A DNA stretch of 64,000 nucleotides from positions 5,146,001 to 5,210,000 of the forward strand of contig NZ_CP090063.1 of NCBI RefSeq assembly GCF_021391495.1, written 5' to 3'. Within the stretch, counting starts at the first letter, position 1. Each line of letters begins with the position of its first letter. The DNA comes from Amycolatopsis acidiphila. GTDB taxonomy: Bacteria; Actinomycetota; Actinomycetes; Mycobacteriales; Pseudonocardiaceae. Positions 50,838-60,837 of the stretch are shown here, in pieces. The translations under genes and the position numbers were made by a program. The notes beneath the pieces were generated by a model. The model saw only the letters and a list, made by a program, of their open reading frames with translations. It did not search any database and was not told where the DNA came from.

Positions 50838-52172
50838 ATGAGGCACTCCCGTTCCCCGGACAAACCCGCGTCGATCAACCAGGTCACCCTGGCGAGCGTG
50901 ATCGGCACGGTCATCGAGTGGTACGACTTCTTCCTCTACGCCACGATGGCCGCGCTGGTGTTCAACACCGAGTTCTTCCCCAAGTTCGACGCGCTCACCG
51001 GCACGCTGGTCGCTTTCGGCACCTTCGCGGCGGGATTCGTCACCCGGCCGATCGGCGGGCTGATCTTCGGCCACTTCGGCGACCGGCTCGGCCGCAAGAA
51101 GATGCTCGTCACCACGATGATGATCATGGGTGGCTCGACGTTCGCGATGGGCCTGCTGCCCGGCTACGCCACGATCGGCGTCTGGGCCCCGATTCTGCTG
51201 CTGGTCCTGCGGATGCTGCAGGGTATCGGCCTCGGTGGCGAGTGGGGCGGGGCGGCGATCCTCACGTTCGAGCACGCGCCGAAGGACCGCCGCGGCCTGT
51301 TCAGCAGCTGGCCGCAAACCGGGGTTCCGATCGGCCTGCTGCTGTCCACGCTCGCCGTCAACGGTGCCGGTGCCTTCGGCGAGGACGCGCTCGTGTCGTG
51401 GGCCTGGCGCCTGCCGTTCCTGTGCAGCATCGTGCTGGTGCTGGTCGGCATGTTCGTGCGGCTGAAGGTTTCCGAACCGCCGGTCTTCGAGCGGATCGTG
51501 GAATCCCGCGCCCAGGCGAAAGTGCCCGTCGTCGAGGTGTTCCGCCGGTACCCGAAGCTCACCGTGCTCGCGATGGGCACCCGATTCTGCGAAAGCCTGA
51601 CGTTCAACGTCTACAACGCTTTCATCCTCACCTACACCACCATCGTGCTCGGCCTCCCGAAAGGTGTGGCGCTCAACGGACTGCTCATCGCCGCGGTGAT
51701 CGGCTTCGCGGTCATCCCGGTCACGGGCAGGCTGTCCGACCGGATCGGCCGCCGGCCCGTGCTCATGATCGGCGCGGCCATCTCCGGCGCGTCGGCGTTC
51801 CCGGTGTTCGCGATGATCGACACCAAGGCCACCCCGCTGATCTGGATCGGGATCATCATCGGCTGGGCCTTCGGGGCCTGCACGCTGTTCGGACCCGAAG
51901 CAGCCTTCTTCGCCGAGCTGTACCCGGCCCGGGTGCGCTACACCGGCATGTCGATCGTCTACCAGCTCGGCGTGCTGCCCTCCGGGGCGATCGCGCCTGC
52001 CGTGTCGACCGCGCTGGTCGGCAACTCCGGCGGGAAGTCCTGGCCGGTCGCGCTGTACATACTGATCTTCGCCGTCATCGCGCTCGTCGCGCTCGCCTTC
52101 ACCCCGGAGACCTCGCGGCTCAACCGGGACAACAGCTGCGCGCCCAGCACCGCCGCCACCGCCGGCCGGTGA
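50838..52172 (+). CDS. MHS-family (metabolite:H+ symporter) MFS transporter
   Basis: The 444-residue permease has 12 helices and MHS signatures: VIGTVIEWYDFFLYATMAAL, FVTRPIGGLIFGHFGDRLGRKK, LRMLQGIGLGGEWGGA and GRLSDRIGRRPVL. Relatives carry shikimate, proline/betaine, citrate or other small organic acids and zwitterions. It overlaps, or nearly overlaps, the sulfatase-type gene, so its cargo is probably that enzyme's substrate. AAGG lies 8 bases before the ATG. Confidence 0.9.
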   Translation: MRHSRSPDKPASINQVTLASVIGTVIEWYDFFLYATMAALVFNTEFFPKFDALTGTLVAFGTFAAGFVTRPIGGLIFGHFGDRLGRKKMLVTTMMIMGGSTFAMGLLPGYATIGVWAPILLLVLRMLQGIGLGGEWGGAAILTFEHAPKDRRGLFSSWPQTGVPIGLLLSTLAVNGAGAFGEDALVSWAWRLPFLCSIVLVLVGMFVRLKVSEPPVFERIVESRAQAKVPVVEVFRRYPKLTVLAMGTRFCESLTFNVYNAFILTYTTIVLGLPKGVALNGLLIAAVIGFAVIPVTGRLSDRIGRRPVLMIGAAISGASAFPVFAMIDTKATPLIWIGIIIGWAFGACTLFGPEAAFFAELYPARVRYTGMSIVYQLGVLPSGAIAPAVSTALVGNSGGKSWPVALYILIFAVIALVALAFTPETSRLNRDNSCAPSTAATAGR

Positions 52173-52198
52173 CCGTCCACTTCGACCGGGAGACAATC

Positions 52199-53803
52199 GT
52201 GCCCAGCAAACCTGACATCGTGCTCGTCCTCGCCGACGACATGGGATTCTCCGACATCGGCTGCTACGGCGGTGAGGTGTCGACGCCCAACCTCGACCGG
52301 CTGGCCGCCTACGGCGCGCGGCTGACGCAGTTCTACAACACCGCCCGCTGCAGCCCGTCGCGCGCTTCGCTGCTCACCGGGCTGCATCCGCACCAGACCG
52401 GGATCGGAATCCTCAACTACGACGACTCCCCCGACGGCTACCCCGGCACGCTCAACGACTCGTGCGTCACCATCGCCGAGGCGCTGCGGCCCGCCGGCTA
52501 CGGAACCTACCTGTCCGGCAAGTGGCACCTGTCCAGCGAGTTGCGTGAACCCTGCGACGCCTGGCCGACCCGGCGCGGCTTCGACCGATTCTACGGCACG
52601 CTCGCGGGCGCCGGAAGCTACTTCCAGCCGGCAACCCTCACCCGCGACGAACAGAACATCGAGCACGAAGCCACCGCGGAGGACTACTACTTCACCGACG
52701 CGATCTCCGACAACGCCGTGTCGTTCGTCCGCGACCACGATGCCACTCGCCCGGACGACCCGATGTTCCTCTACGTCGCCTACACCGCGCCGCACTGGCC
52801 ACTGCACGCGCTCGAAGAGGACATCGCCAAGTACGCCGGACGGTTCTCGGCCGGCTGGGACTCGCTGCGGCAAGAGCGCCTGCGGCGGCTGGTCGCCGAC
52901 GACATCATCGACGAGGACTGGGCGCTGACCGACCGCGACCCGTCCGTGCCGGCGTGGGAGGACGCCGAGCACAAGGAATGGGAAGCACTGCGCATGGCGG
53001 TCTACGCCGCGCAGATCGACCGCATGGACCAGGGCATCGGCCGCATCATCGACGAGCTGGACGCAGCGGGCAGGCTCGACAACACCCTGTTCGTCTTCCT
53101 GTCCGACAACGGCGGCTGCGCCGAGGAAATGCCACCGGACACCGCACTGGACTTCGTCACCGCGTTCGTCGACTTCGCGCCCACCACGCGCGAAGGAGAC
53201 CCGGTGATCCCCGGGAACGGCCCCGATGTGGTCCCTGGCCCCGAATCCACCTACGCGACCTATGGCACCGCATGGGCGAACCTGTCCAACACGCCCTTCC
53301 GCGAGTACAAGCACTGGATCCACGAGGGCGGCATCGCCACCCCGTTCGTCGTGCACTGGCCCGAAGGCCTGGGCAGCACCGCGACCGTGCGCACGAACGC
53401 CCACCAGCTGCCCGACGTCATGGCCACCGTCCTGGAAGCGGCCGGCGCCGACTACCCCGAGCGCTTCGACGGGCGTGCGGTTCTGCCGCTGGAGGGACAC
53501 AGCATGCTGCCGACGCTGCGCGGCGAACCCGGCGATCCCGGCCGGACCCTGTTCTGGGAGCACGAAGGCAACGCGGGCGCACGCCGCGGAAAGTGGAAGC
53601 TGGTGCGCAAATACGGCCTGGCCTGGGAGCTCTACGACATGGAGCGCGACCGGACCGAACTGCACGACGTCGCCGCCGAGCACCCCGGCCTGGTGCGTGA
53701 GCTCGCGGACGCGTACGAAACCTGGGCGGGCCGGTGCGGTGTGCTGCCCCGCGAACAGGTCCTCAAGATCTACGCCGAGCGCGGGAACGGGCTGCCGACG
53801 TGA
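52199..53803 (+). CDS. Arylsulfatase-type (formylglycine) hydrolase
   Basis: The 534-residue alkaline-phosphatase-superfamily enzyme has PDIVLVLADDMGFSDIGCYG (metal Asp pair), the sulfatase motif CSPSRASLLTG with Cys51 expected to become formylglycine, SGKWHL, and LSDNGGCAEE late. It hydrolyses sulfate or related esters. GTG 52199 is chosen because GGGAG lies 6 bases upstream; GTG 52169 overlapping the transporter stop is possible. No signal peptide is seen, so it should act in the cytoplasm on an imported substrate. No maturase gene is in the window. It is translationally coupled to GlpD (GTGA). Confidence 0.88.
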   Translation: MPSKPDIVLVLADDMGFSDIGCYGGEVSTPNLDRLAAYGARLTQFYNTARCSPSRASLLTGLHPHQTGIGILNYDDSPDGYPGTLNDSCVTIAEALRPAGYGTYLSGKWHLSSELREPCDAWPTRRGFDRFYGTLAGAGSYFQPATLTRDEQNIEHEATAEDYYFTDAISDNAVSFVRDHDATRPDDPMFLYVAYTAPHWPLHALEEDIAKYAGRFSAGWDSLRQERLRRLVADDIIDEDWALTDRDPSVPAWEDAEHKEWEALRMAVYAAQIDRMDQGIGRIIDELDAAGRLDNTLFVFLSDNGGCAEEMPPDTALDFVTAFVDFAPTTREGDPVIPGNGPDVVPGPESTYATYGTAWANLSNTPFREYKHWIHEGGIATPFVVHWPEGLGSTATVRTNAHQLPDVMATVLEAAGADYPERFDGRAVLPLEGHSMLPTLRGEPGDPGRTLFWEHEGNAGARRGKWKLVRKYGLAWELYDMERDRTELHDVAAEHPGLVRELADAYETWAGRCGVLPREQVLKIYAERGNGLPT

Positions 53804-55491
53804 GCGCACTGAATCCCCGGCAGCGCAACGATTCCTGGGCGCAGCTGGGCACCGGGACCTTCGACGTGCTCATCGTCGGTGGCGGCGTGACCGGGACCGG
53901 CGCCGCCCTCGACGCGACCACCCGCGGCCTGCGCACCGCGGTCGTCGAGCAGCGCGACTGGGCGGCGGGCACGTCGTCCCGGTCGAGCAAGCTGTTCCAC
54001 GGTGGCCTGCGCTACCTCGAACAGCTCAACTTCTCGCTGGTGCGTGAGGCGCTGCGGGAGCGGGAGCTGATGCTCAGCACGCTCGCGCCGCACCTCGTGC
54101 GCCCGGTGTCGTTCCTCTACCCGCTGCGGCATCGCGGCTGGGAGCGGCCCTATATCGGCGCGGGAATGCTGCTCTACGACCACCTCGGCGGCGCCCGCTC
54201 GGTGCCCGGGCACCGTCACTACACCCGCCGGGGCGCGCTGACGCTCGCGCCCGGGCTCGACCCGGCGGCGCTGACCGGCGCCCTGCGTTATCACGACGCT
54301 CAGGTCGACGACGCCCGGCACACCCTCACGCTGGTCCGCACTGCCGCCGCGCACGGCGCGGTGGCGCGATCCTCGACAGAAGTCGTTGCGCTGCACCGGG
54401 ATGGCAAGCGGGTGACCGGCGCCCGCGTCCGGGACGTCGAGACCGGTGCGGTCACCGACGTGCGCGCCCGCGTGGTGGTCAACTGCGCCGGGGTGTGGTC
54501 CGACCGCGTGCACGAACTCGCCGGCGGGGACAGCCCGTTCACGGTGCGGGCGTCCAAAGGCGTGCACATCACCGTGCCGCGGGAGGTGTTCCGCAGCGAG
54601 TCCGGGCTCATCCTGCGCGCGGGCAAGTCGGTGCTGTTCTTCATCCCGTGGGGTGCCCGGTGGGTGATCGGCACGACGGACACACCGTGGGACCTCGACG
54701 CCGCGCACCCCGCCGCCACGAGTGCCGACATCGCGCACATCCTGCACCACGCCAACTCCGTGCTGACCCGGCCGCTGACCACCGACGACATCCTCGGGGT
54801 GTACGCGGGGCTGCGCCCGCTGCTGGCCCAACGGTCCGGCGGCGACACGACAGCGCTTTCCCGTGAGCACGCCGTCGCGCGGTCGCAGCCTGGGCTGGTT
54901 TCCGTCGCGGGCGGCAAATACACGACCTACCGCGTCATGGCGGCCGACGCCATCGACACGGCGGCGCCGGACCTGCCGGGCCTGCGCCCGTCGGTGACAG
55001 CCATGATCCCGATCCTCGGCGCCGACGGCTACCACGCGCTCGTCAACCGGGCAGGCAGGCTGGCCACCGACTACGGCCTCGAGGAACGGCTGGTGCGCGC
55101 ACTGCTGGACCGCTACGGGAGCCTCACCGGCGAGGTGCTCGCTCCGGCCGCCGGCAAACCCGGCCTGCTGGCACCCGTACCCGGCGCCGAAAAGCATCTC
55201 AAGGCCGAAATCCGTTACGCCGCAACACATGAAGGCGCCTTGCACATCGACGACGTGCTCGCCCGGCGGACCCGGGTGTCGATCGAGTGCGGCGACCGCG
55301 GCACGGAGGCAGCCGAGGCCGTCGCCGGTCTCATGGGTGACGTCCTGGGCTGGGACGCCCGCACCCGCGACGCGGAGGTCGAGGCGTACTCCGAGCGCGT
55401 CTCCGCCGAGCGTGCGGCACACCAGTTGCCCGACGACGTCGCCGCCGCCACGGCACGGCTGCGCGCCCGGGACTCCCGTTCCGTTTCCTAG
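53800..55491 (+). CDS. glpD: Glycerol-3-phosphate dehydrogenase (FAD, GlpD type)
   Basis: The 563-residue flavoenzyme has [65 protein letters not shown] and [13 protein letters not shown], all conserved in GlpD. It oxidises glycerol-3-phosphate to dihydroxyacetone phosphate with electrons to quinone at the membrane. The GTG start overlaps the sulfatase stop. Together with GlpK it forms a glycerol route inside the sulfatase operon. Confidence 0.95.
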   Translation: MSALNPRQRNDSWAQLGTGTFDVLIVGGGVTGTGAALDATTRGLRTAVVEQRDWAAGTSSRSSKLFHGGLRYLEQLNFSLVREALRERELMLSTLAPHLVRPVSFLYPLRHRGWERPYIGAGMLLYDHLGGARSVPGHRHYTRRGALTLAPGLDPAALTGALRYHDAQVDDARHTLTLVRTAAAHGAVARSSTEVVALHRDGKRVTGARVRDVETGAVTDVRARVVVNCAGVWSDRVHELAGGDSPFTVRASKGVHITVPREVFRSESGLILRAGKSVLFFIPWGARWVIGTTDTPWDLDAAHPAATSADIAHILHHANSVLTRPLTTDDILGVYAGLRPLLAQRSGGDTTALSREHAVARSQPGLVSVAGGKYTTYRVMAADAIDTAAPDLPGLRPSVTAMIPILGADGYHALVNRAGRLATDYGLEERLVRALLDRYGSLTGEVLAPAAGKPGLLAPVPGAEKHLKAEIRYAATHEGALHIDDVLARRTRVSIECGDRGTEAAEAVAGLMGDVLGWDARTRDAEVEAYSERVSAERAAHQLPDDVAAATARLRARDSRSVS

Positions 55492-55507
55492 GAAAGGCAA
55501 GTGCGCC

Positions 55508-57004
55508 ATGACCTATGTCGCCGCGATCGACCAGGGCACCACGAGTACCCGGTGCATCTTGTTCGACCACGACGGTTCTCCCGTGGCGAGCGCGCAGCGC
55601 GAGCACACCCAGGTGCTGCCGGGGCCGGGCTGGGTCGAGCACGACCCGCGCGAGATCTGGGCCAATACCCGCGATGTCGTGAGCCAGGCGCTCACGCGGG
55701 CCGGTGTGTCCGCGTCCGCGATCGCGGCGGTCGGCATCGCCAACCAGCGCGAAACCACGGTGGTGTGGGACCGCCGCACCGGGGAGCCCGTCTACAACGC
55801 CATCGTCTGGCAGGACACCCGCACGGCGCGGATCGTGCGCGAGCTCGGCGAGCCGGACCGCTACCGCGAGGTCACCGGACTGCCGCTGGCGACCTATTTC
55901 GCCGCCCCCAAAGCGAAATGGATCCTGGACAATGTGGACGGTGCGCGGGCGCGTGCCGAACGCGGGGAGCTGTTGCTGGGCACCATCGACTCGTGGCTGC
56001 TGTGGAACATGACCGGCGGGCCGGACGGCGGCGTGCACCGCACCGACGTCACCAACGCCTCGCGCACACTGCTGATGGACCTGGGCACGTTGTCGTGGGA
56101 CGCGGCGATCGCCGGGGAGCTGGGCATCCCGCTGTCCATGCTGCCGGAGATCAGGCCGAGCGCGGAGGTCTACGGGAGGGCGCGGGGCAGCCGGGTCCTC
56201 GACGGCGTCCCGATCGCCGCGGCGCTCGGCGACCAGCACGCGGCGACGTTCGGCCAGGTGTGCTTCGAACCGGGGATGGCCAAGAACACCTACGGCACCG
56301 GCAACTTCGTCCTGCTCAACACCGGGGAGAGGGCCGCGCCCTCCACCAACGGCCTGCTCACCACCGTCGCCTACCAGATCGCCGGCCGCCCGCCGGCCTA
56401 CGCACTGGAGGGTTCGATCGCCGTCACCGGGTCACTCGTGCAGTGGCTGCGCGACAACCTCGGACTCATCGACAGCGCCGCCGACGTCGAAACGCTGGCG
56501 CGCACCGTGGACGACAACGGCGGCGCTTACTTCGTCCCCGCCTTCTCCGGCCTGTTCGCCCCGCACTGGCGCGCCGACGCCCGCGGCGCGCTCGTCGGCC
56601 TGACCCGCTACGTCAACCGCGGCCACCTCGCGCGGGCCGTCCTGGAGGCGACCGCGTTCCAGGTCCGCGAAGTCGTCGACGCGATGAACGCCGACGCCGG
56701 GCTCGAACTCACCGAACTGCGCGCCGACGGCGGCATGGTCGGCAACGAGCTGCTGATGCAGTTCCAGGCCGACCTCCTCGGCGTGCCGGTGGTGCGGCCA
56801 CGGATCACCGAAACCACGGCACTCGGCGCCGCCTACGCCGCCGGACTGGCGGTCGGGTACTGGTCCGGACAGGACGAGCTGAGCGCGCTGTGGTCCGAGG
56901 ACAAGCGGTGGAACCCAGCGATGACGCCGGAAGCTCGTGGCCGGACCCTGCGCCAGTGGCACAAAGCTGTCCAGCGCAGCCTGGACTGGGCAGACGGCGA
57001 CTGA
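55508..57004 (+). CDS. glpK: Glycerol kinase
   Basis: The 498-residue FGGY-family kinase has [36 protein letters not shown], the phosphate-binding KNTYGTGNF and [14 protein letters not shown]. It phosphorylates glycerol with ATP. It follows GlpD by 16 bases; ATG 55508 has AGGAAAGGC about 10 bases upstream. No glpF-type facilitator lies in this operon. Confidence 0.96.
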   Translation: MTYVAAIDQGTTSTRCILFDHDGSPVASAQREHTQVLPGPGWVEHDPREIWANTRDVVSQALTRAGVSASAIAAVGIANQRETTVVWDRRTGEPVYNAIVWQDTRTARIVRELGEPDRYREVTGLPLATYFAAPKAKWILDNVDGARARAERGELLLGTIDSWLLWNMTGGPDGGVHRTDVTNASRTLLMDLGTLSWDAAIAGELGIPLSMLPEIRPSAEVYGRARGSRVLDGVPIAAALGDQHAATFGQVCFEPGMAKNTYGTGNFVLLNTGERAAPSTNGLLTTVAYQIAGRPPAYALEGSIAVTGSLVQWLRDNLGLIDSAADVETLARTVDDNGGAYFVPAFSGLFAPHWRADARGALVGLTRYVNRGHLARAVLEATAFQVREVVDAMNADAGLELTELRADGGMVGNELLMQFQADLLGVPVVRPRITETTALGAAYAAGLAVGYWSGQDELSALWSEDKRWNPAMTPEARGRTLRQWHKAVQRSLDWADGD

Positions 57005-57296
57005 GGCGTCGATCGTGCGATCGTGGATTTCACCACCCGTGCCGCGATCGACCACGGTCCTGGACTGCGAACATGCCGGCGTCACTAAGATGGTGGCCGC
57101 CCTGGGCAGGATGAACCCGGACGCGCTGGCGTCGGCCTCGACCGGCAAAGGCGTCGACGGGGTCGTGGCGTGGCGTCGGTCGTGGTTCACTTTTCGCGCC
57201 ACCATGTCCGGCGCGGTAGCGCCCCCCTCGTGGGCGTCGAAAGCTGTTCACGGAGAGCGCCGGTGGTACCACCATCTCCGGTGAACCCGGGCGGTA
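57005..57296. other. Gene-free gap between convergent operons
   Basis: These 292 bases hold short open frames but nothing with recognisable protein content. CGATCG-containing repeats around 57006-57050 (CGATCGTGCGATCGTGG and later GCGATCGACCACGG) could pair as a stem and serve as the GlpK terminator. Confidence 0.35.
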
Positions 57297-58247
57297 TCAC
57301 CGGAGGACGGCTCCCTGGTTCGTAGTCAGCAGATCCAGTTCGGCTCTGCTCGGGAATCCTTCCCAGTCACCGGGAACCGAGACGGCGAACGCCCCGCAAG
57401 CCGCGGCGGTGCGCAAGCGCTCCTCGGGCGGCTTACCCAGCATGCGCTCGGCGAGGTACCCGGCGACGAACGCGTCGCCCGCCCCGACGGCGTCGACGGC
57501 CTCGACCGGAACCGGCGCCACGGTGTGCGACACACCCCCGACGCAGGCCACCGCACCGCGTGCGCCGAGCTTCACGACGGCCTCCGCCGGACCTAGGCCG
57601 GCCAGGCCTCGAGCCTGCTCATGCGGCTCACCGCTCACTCCCAGCAACTCGGCCTCGTCACCGCCGGCGAAAACGACGTCGCAGCGCCGGACCAGGTCCC
57701 GCAGGACCGGTGCTGCTTCCTCCGCGGACCACAGCGCGGCCCGGTAGTTCACGTCCATCGACACCGCCACACCGGAATCCTGGGCCAGGCCGATGCTCGC
57801 CCGGACAGTCTCCAACGCGCTCCGACTCAACGCCGGCGTGATCCCGCTGACGTGCAGGACCTGCGCCTGCCTTACCAGGGATTCGTCCACATCGGACGGG
57901 CGAAGCAGGCTGCCGGGGCCGCCCCTGCGGTAGTACGAGACCCGGACGACGCCGGGCAACGGCCGCTCCTTGATCATCAGGCTGGTGGCCACGCCAGGAT
58001 CCCGGAGCGCCGCGCTGACATCCACGCACTCGGCACGGATCCGGGCCAGCACCAGCTCCCCGAGCTCGTCGGCGCCGACGCGGCCGATCCACGCCGCGGG
58101 CAGGCCGAGCCGGGCGACACCGATCGCCACGTTGGACTCGGCCCCGCCGATGCCCATCGTCAGATTGCTCATGTGCCGCAACTTCCCGACGCCGGGCTGG
58201 TTGAACAGCGCCATGGTCTCGCCGATCGTCACGAGCCCGCCGGTCAT
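57297..58247 (-). CDS. kdgK: 2-keto-3-deoxygluconate kinase (PfkB family)
   Basis: The 316-residue PfkB kinase has LVTIGETMALFNQPG, GGAESNVAIGVARLG, SMDVNYRAALWS and the catalytic DAVGAGDAFVAGYLAE with the base Asp. It phosphorylates a 2-keto-3-deoxy sugar acid to the 6-phosphate for the aldolase encoded just upstream; its ATG overlaps the aldolase stop. KDG versus KDGal specificity cannot be read from sequence. Confidence 0.85.
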   Translation of the reverse strand: MTGGLVTIGETMALFNQPGVGKLRHMSNLTMGIGGAESNVAIGVARLGLPAAWIGRVGADELGELVLARIRAECVDVSAALRDPGVATSLMIKERPLPGVVRVSYYRRGGPGSLLRPSDVDESLVRQAQVLHVSGITPALSRSALETVRASIGLAQDSGVAVSMDVNYRAALWSAEEAAPVLRDLVRRCDVVFAGGDEAELLGVSGEPHEQARGLAGLGPAEAVVKLGARGAVACVGGVSHTVAPVPVEAVDAVGAGDAFVAGYLAERMLGKPPEERLRTAAACGAFAVSVPGDWEGFPSRAELDLLTTNQGAVLR

Positions 58248-58876
58248 ACCGGAACCGCGTCCCGTGCTGCGAGCGCCACCCGCACCCGGTCGGCAAGGGC
58301 GCCCAGACCCCCGTCCTGCAACGCGTCGCCCAGCAGCGGGCTGCCGAGCCCCACCGCGGCCGCGCCCGCCGCGAAGTACTCGCCCACGTCGCTGATTTCG
58401 ACCCCACCCGTCGGCACGAGGGGTGGGGCGGGCAGCGGGGCCCGGATCGCACGCAGGAAACCGGGGCCGCCCAGTTGCGCAGCCGGAAACACTTTGACCG
58501 CGGAGGCACCCGCCGCGTACGCGTCGTAGATCTCCGTGGGCGTGGCGGCGCCGGCCACGATCGGCACGCCGCGGTCACCGGCGACCTCGATGACGTTGGG
58601 CCGGCAGGTCGGGGTGAACAGGCATCCCGCACCGGCGGCGACGGACACCTCGACGTCGGCTTCGGTGAGCACGGTGCCCATCCCCAGCACGACGTCGCCC
58701 GGCAGGCGCGCACGCAGATCCGCGAGCGCGTCCACCGCGCCCGGTGTCGTCAGCGTGAGCTCGATGACGCGGACACCGGTCTCGTAGAGCAACTCCGCGA
58801 CCTCACGGAACCGGTCCGCCGAGGCGGCCCGCAGGATCGCGATGACCTCGGGCCGCGGGAACAACGCGTTACTCAT
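58244..58876 (-). CDS. eda: 2-dehydro-3-deoxy-phosphogluconate (KDPG/KDPGal) aldolase
   Basis: The 210-residue class I aldolase has VIAILRAASADRF, GVRVIELTLTTPGA (active-site Glu), GMGTVLTEADVEVSVAAGAG, FTPTCRPNV and the Schiff-base Lys in ASAVKVFPAAQLGG. It splits the 6-phospho-keto-deoxy acid to pyruvate and glyceraldehyde-3-phosphate. Its ATG overlaps the dehydratase stop. Confidence 0.9.
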   Translation of the reverse strand: MSNALFPRPEVIAILRAASADRFREVAELLYETGVRVIELTLTTPGAVDALADLRARLPGDVVLGMGTVLTEADVEVSVAAGAGCLFTPTCRPNVIEVAGDRGVPIVAGAATPTEIYDAYAAGASAVKVFPAAQLGGPGFLRAIRAPLPAPPLVPTGGVEISDVGEYFAAGAAAVGLGSPLLGDALQDGGLGALADRVRVALAARDAVPV

Positions 58877-60000
58877 GCCGGGGACACCGCGAAGCGCTCG
58901 TAGGCGTCCGGACTGAGTTCGACACCGATGCCGGGCGCGTCCAGCGCGGTCACGTACCCGTCCCGCACCTCGAGCGGGTTCTTCAGCAGGCCGTCCCAGC
59001 CTGGGCCGCCGTAGGCATCGACCTCGATGAGCGGCGCGTTCTCGCACGCGAGGATCAGGTGCAGCCCGGCGGCCAGCGCGACGCCGGTGCCCGACGAACA
59101 CGCGATGTGCGGCACGCACGTCAGGTTCCACGTGCTGGCCAGATCCGCCACGCGCTTGGCCTCGGAGATCCCGCCGACGCTGGTGCAGTCGGGCTGCACC
59201 ACATCGAACGTGCGGCGGGTGAGCAGGTCGATGTACTCGAAGCGGGTGAGCAGCGACTCGCCGCCCGCCAGCCGCAGCGAGACGCGATCGGCCAGCCAGG
59301 AATGGTCGTCCACGTACTGAGTGAGGCTGCGCGACAGGATCGGCTCTTCGAGCCAGGCCACGCCCAGGGCCTCGAGCTCGCGGGCGAGCTGCAGCGCACC
59401 GCGGCGGTCGTAGGACATGTTGGCGTCCACCATGAGATCGACATCGGGGCCCACGGCGTCCCGCACGGACCCGACGAGCTCGACCGCCTGGGCGAGGTCC
59501 TTGGTGGCCCGCAGCTTGATCGCGCTGAACCCGTCCGCCACGGCGGTCCGGCACTCCTCGACGATCTCGGCGGTGGGCTTGAGCGACGGTGCGAAGTACG
59601 CACGCACACTGGACTTCGACGCGCCCAGCAGCCGGTAGACGGGCTGGTCGGCGATCTTGCCGAGCAGGTCCCACAGCGCGATGTCCACGCCGCTGATCGC
59701 GTAGGTCTCGATGCCCCGGCGGCCCCACATGTGCGTCGCGTCGAGCATCTGCTGCCACAGCGCTCCGATGTCACGAGGATCCTTGCCGATGAGCATCGGC
59801 GCGAGCTGGGAGTTGATGATCGGCCCCACGGTGGGGAAGTACTCCGCGGAGAAACCGGCCTCGCCGATCCCTTCGAGCCCCTCGTCCGTGGTGACCCGGA
59901 CGACGACCCCGCCCTTGACGCGGACGGCCATGGCCCCCCAGCGCAGCTCTCCGTCGAGCGGAGAACCGAGCGGCGTCGCGGAGACACCGGTGATTCGCAT
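58873..60000 (-). CDS. Sugar-acid dehydratase, mandelate racemase/enolase superfamily
   Basis: The 375-residue protein has the barrel motifs SAIKLRATKDL (Lys on strand 2), DLMVDANMSYD, WLEEPIL and AGGESLLTRFEY (metal Asp/Glu/Glu), and CVPHIACSSGTG with the catalytic His. It probably removes water from an aldonate to give a 2-keto-3-deoxy acid feeding the kinase and aldolase. DgoD, gluconate and other hexonate dehydratases are possible equivalents. Confidence 0.85.
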   Translation of the reverse strand: MRITGVSATPLGSPLDGELRWGAMAVRVKGGVVVRVTTDEGLEGIGEAGFSAEYFPTVGPIINSQLAPMLIGKDPRDIGALWQQMLDATHMWGRRGIETYAISGVDIALWDLLGKIADQPVYRLLGASKSSVRAYFAPSLKPTAEIVEECRTAVADGFSAIKLRATKDLAQAVELVGSVRDAVGPDVDLMVDANMSYDRRGALQLARELEALGVAWLEEPILSRSLTQYVDDHSWLADRVSLRLAGGESLLTRFEYIDLLTRRTFDVVQPDCTSVGGISEAKRVADLASTWNLTCVPHIACSSGTGVALAAGLHLILACENAPLIEVDAYGGPGWDGLLKNPLEVRDGYVTALDAPGIGVELSPDAYERFAVSPA

Positions 60001-60031
60001 GTGTCGAGCTCCTTGTTTCGCGTGACTGAGA

Positions 60032-60073
60032 ACGCCGGATGGCGCGCTTTCTCCGGAAGGCGCGCTATCCGGC
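60032..60073 (-). promoter_or_regulatory. Large intercistronic inverted repeat before the dehydratase gene
   Basis: CGCCGGATGGCGCGC (60032-60046) and GCGCGCTATCCGGCG (60059-60073) match at 14 of 15 positions around a 12-base loop, in the 87-base gap between subunit 3 and dehydratase genes. It could attenuate or process the operon transcript, or end one transcript before another begins. Confidence 0.55.
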
Positions 60074-60087
60074 GAGTGCGGCGGGGT

Positions 60088-60792
60088 CTAGTCGCCGACC
60101 TGCTCGCGCAGGTACGGGACGAGCTCGTGCCAGTCGTATTCCTGCACGAAGTACTCGGTCGTGCTGTACGTGCCGTCCATGGTGTCCTTGAGCGACTTCG
60201 GACCGGGGAAACCGATCACCTTCCAGCCGATCTGGTCCTTGTTGCCGCCGTAGACCGGATCGCAGTAGAAACCCTGCCGGACATGCAGGCACAGGGCGTC
60301 GAAGAACGGCAGACCCTCGTCGAAGACACCCTGCAGAAACGTCCCGACCGCCTCGCTCGTGCCGAGCGTGACCGGAGCCGGTTTCGGCGCCCCGGACAGG
60401 ATTTCCAGGACATGGTCCTGTTCGGACTCACCGAGTTCCTTGAACTGCTTGCCGAACTCGCTGCCGGCGATCTCGTCGAGCCGCTTGATGCCGTCGCGGT
60501 AGGTCTGCTGCATGTCGGCCATGCGTGCCCGCCAGGCGTCGGCGAACTTTCCGGTCAGTTTCAGGAACCCGCTGCCGTCCGCGGCGGCGAAGATGTAGTC
60601 GCTACCGGACAGGTACCGGTCGAGGAACACGATGACGCGGGCTTCGCGCGCACCGGGGTCGCGGTCGGTGGGGATGATGCGGGCCGCGGCCGCCTCGATG
60701 GTCTCCCAGCCGTGTTCGGTGAAGAAGAGCCGCTCGTCGGAATCGGGATCCACCGGCGCACCGACGATCTCCCAGTCGGCCTTGAGGGTCAC
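60088..60792 (-). CDS. Gluconate 2-dehydrogenase subunit 3-like protein
   Basis: The 234-residue protein contains FFTEHGWETIEAAAARIIPTD, DPGAREARVIVFLDRYLSGSD and a C-terminal GFYCDPVYGGNKDQIGWKVIGFPG, all typical of the small subunit of GMC-type membrane dehydrogenases. Unlike classic members it has no Tat signal, so it may act inside the cell or depend on a partner for export. GTG 60790-60792 follows AAAGGAG. It lies between a GMC gene and the dehydratase gene. Confidence 0.85.
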   Translation of the reverse strand: MTLKADWEIVGAPVDPDSDERLFFTEHGWETIEAAAARIIPTDRDPGAREARVIVFLDRYLSGSDYIFAAADGSGFLKLTGKFADAWRARMADMQQTYRDGIKRLDEIAGSEFGKQFKELGESEQDHVLEILSGAPKPAPVTLGTSEAVGTFLQGVFDEGLPFFDALCLHVRQGFYCDPVYGGNKDQIGWKVIGFPGPKSLKDTMDGTYSTTEYFVQEYDWHELVPYLREQVGD

Positions 60793-60837
60793 GACGTCAC
60801 TCCTTTCGTCTCGGGCACCTGTTTCTGGTGCGCGGAA

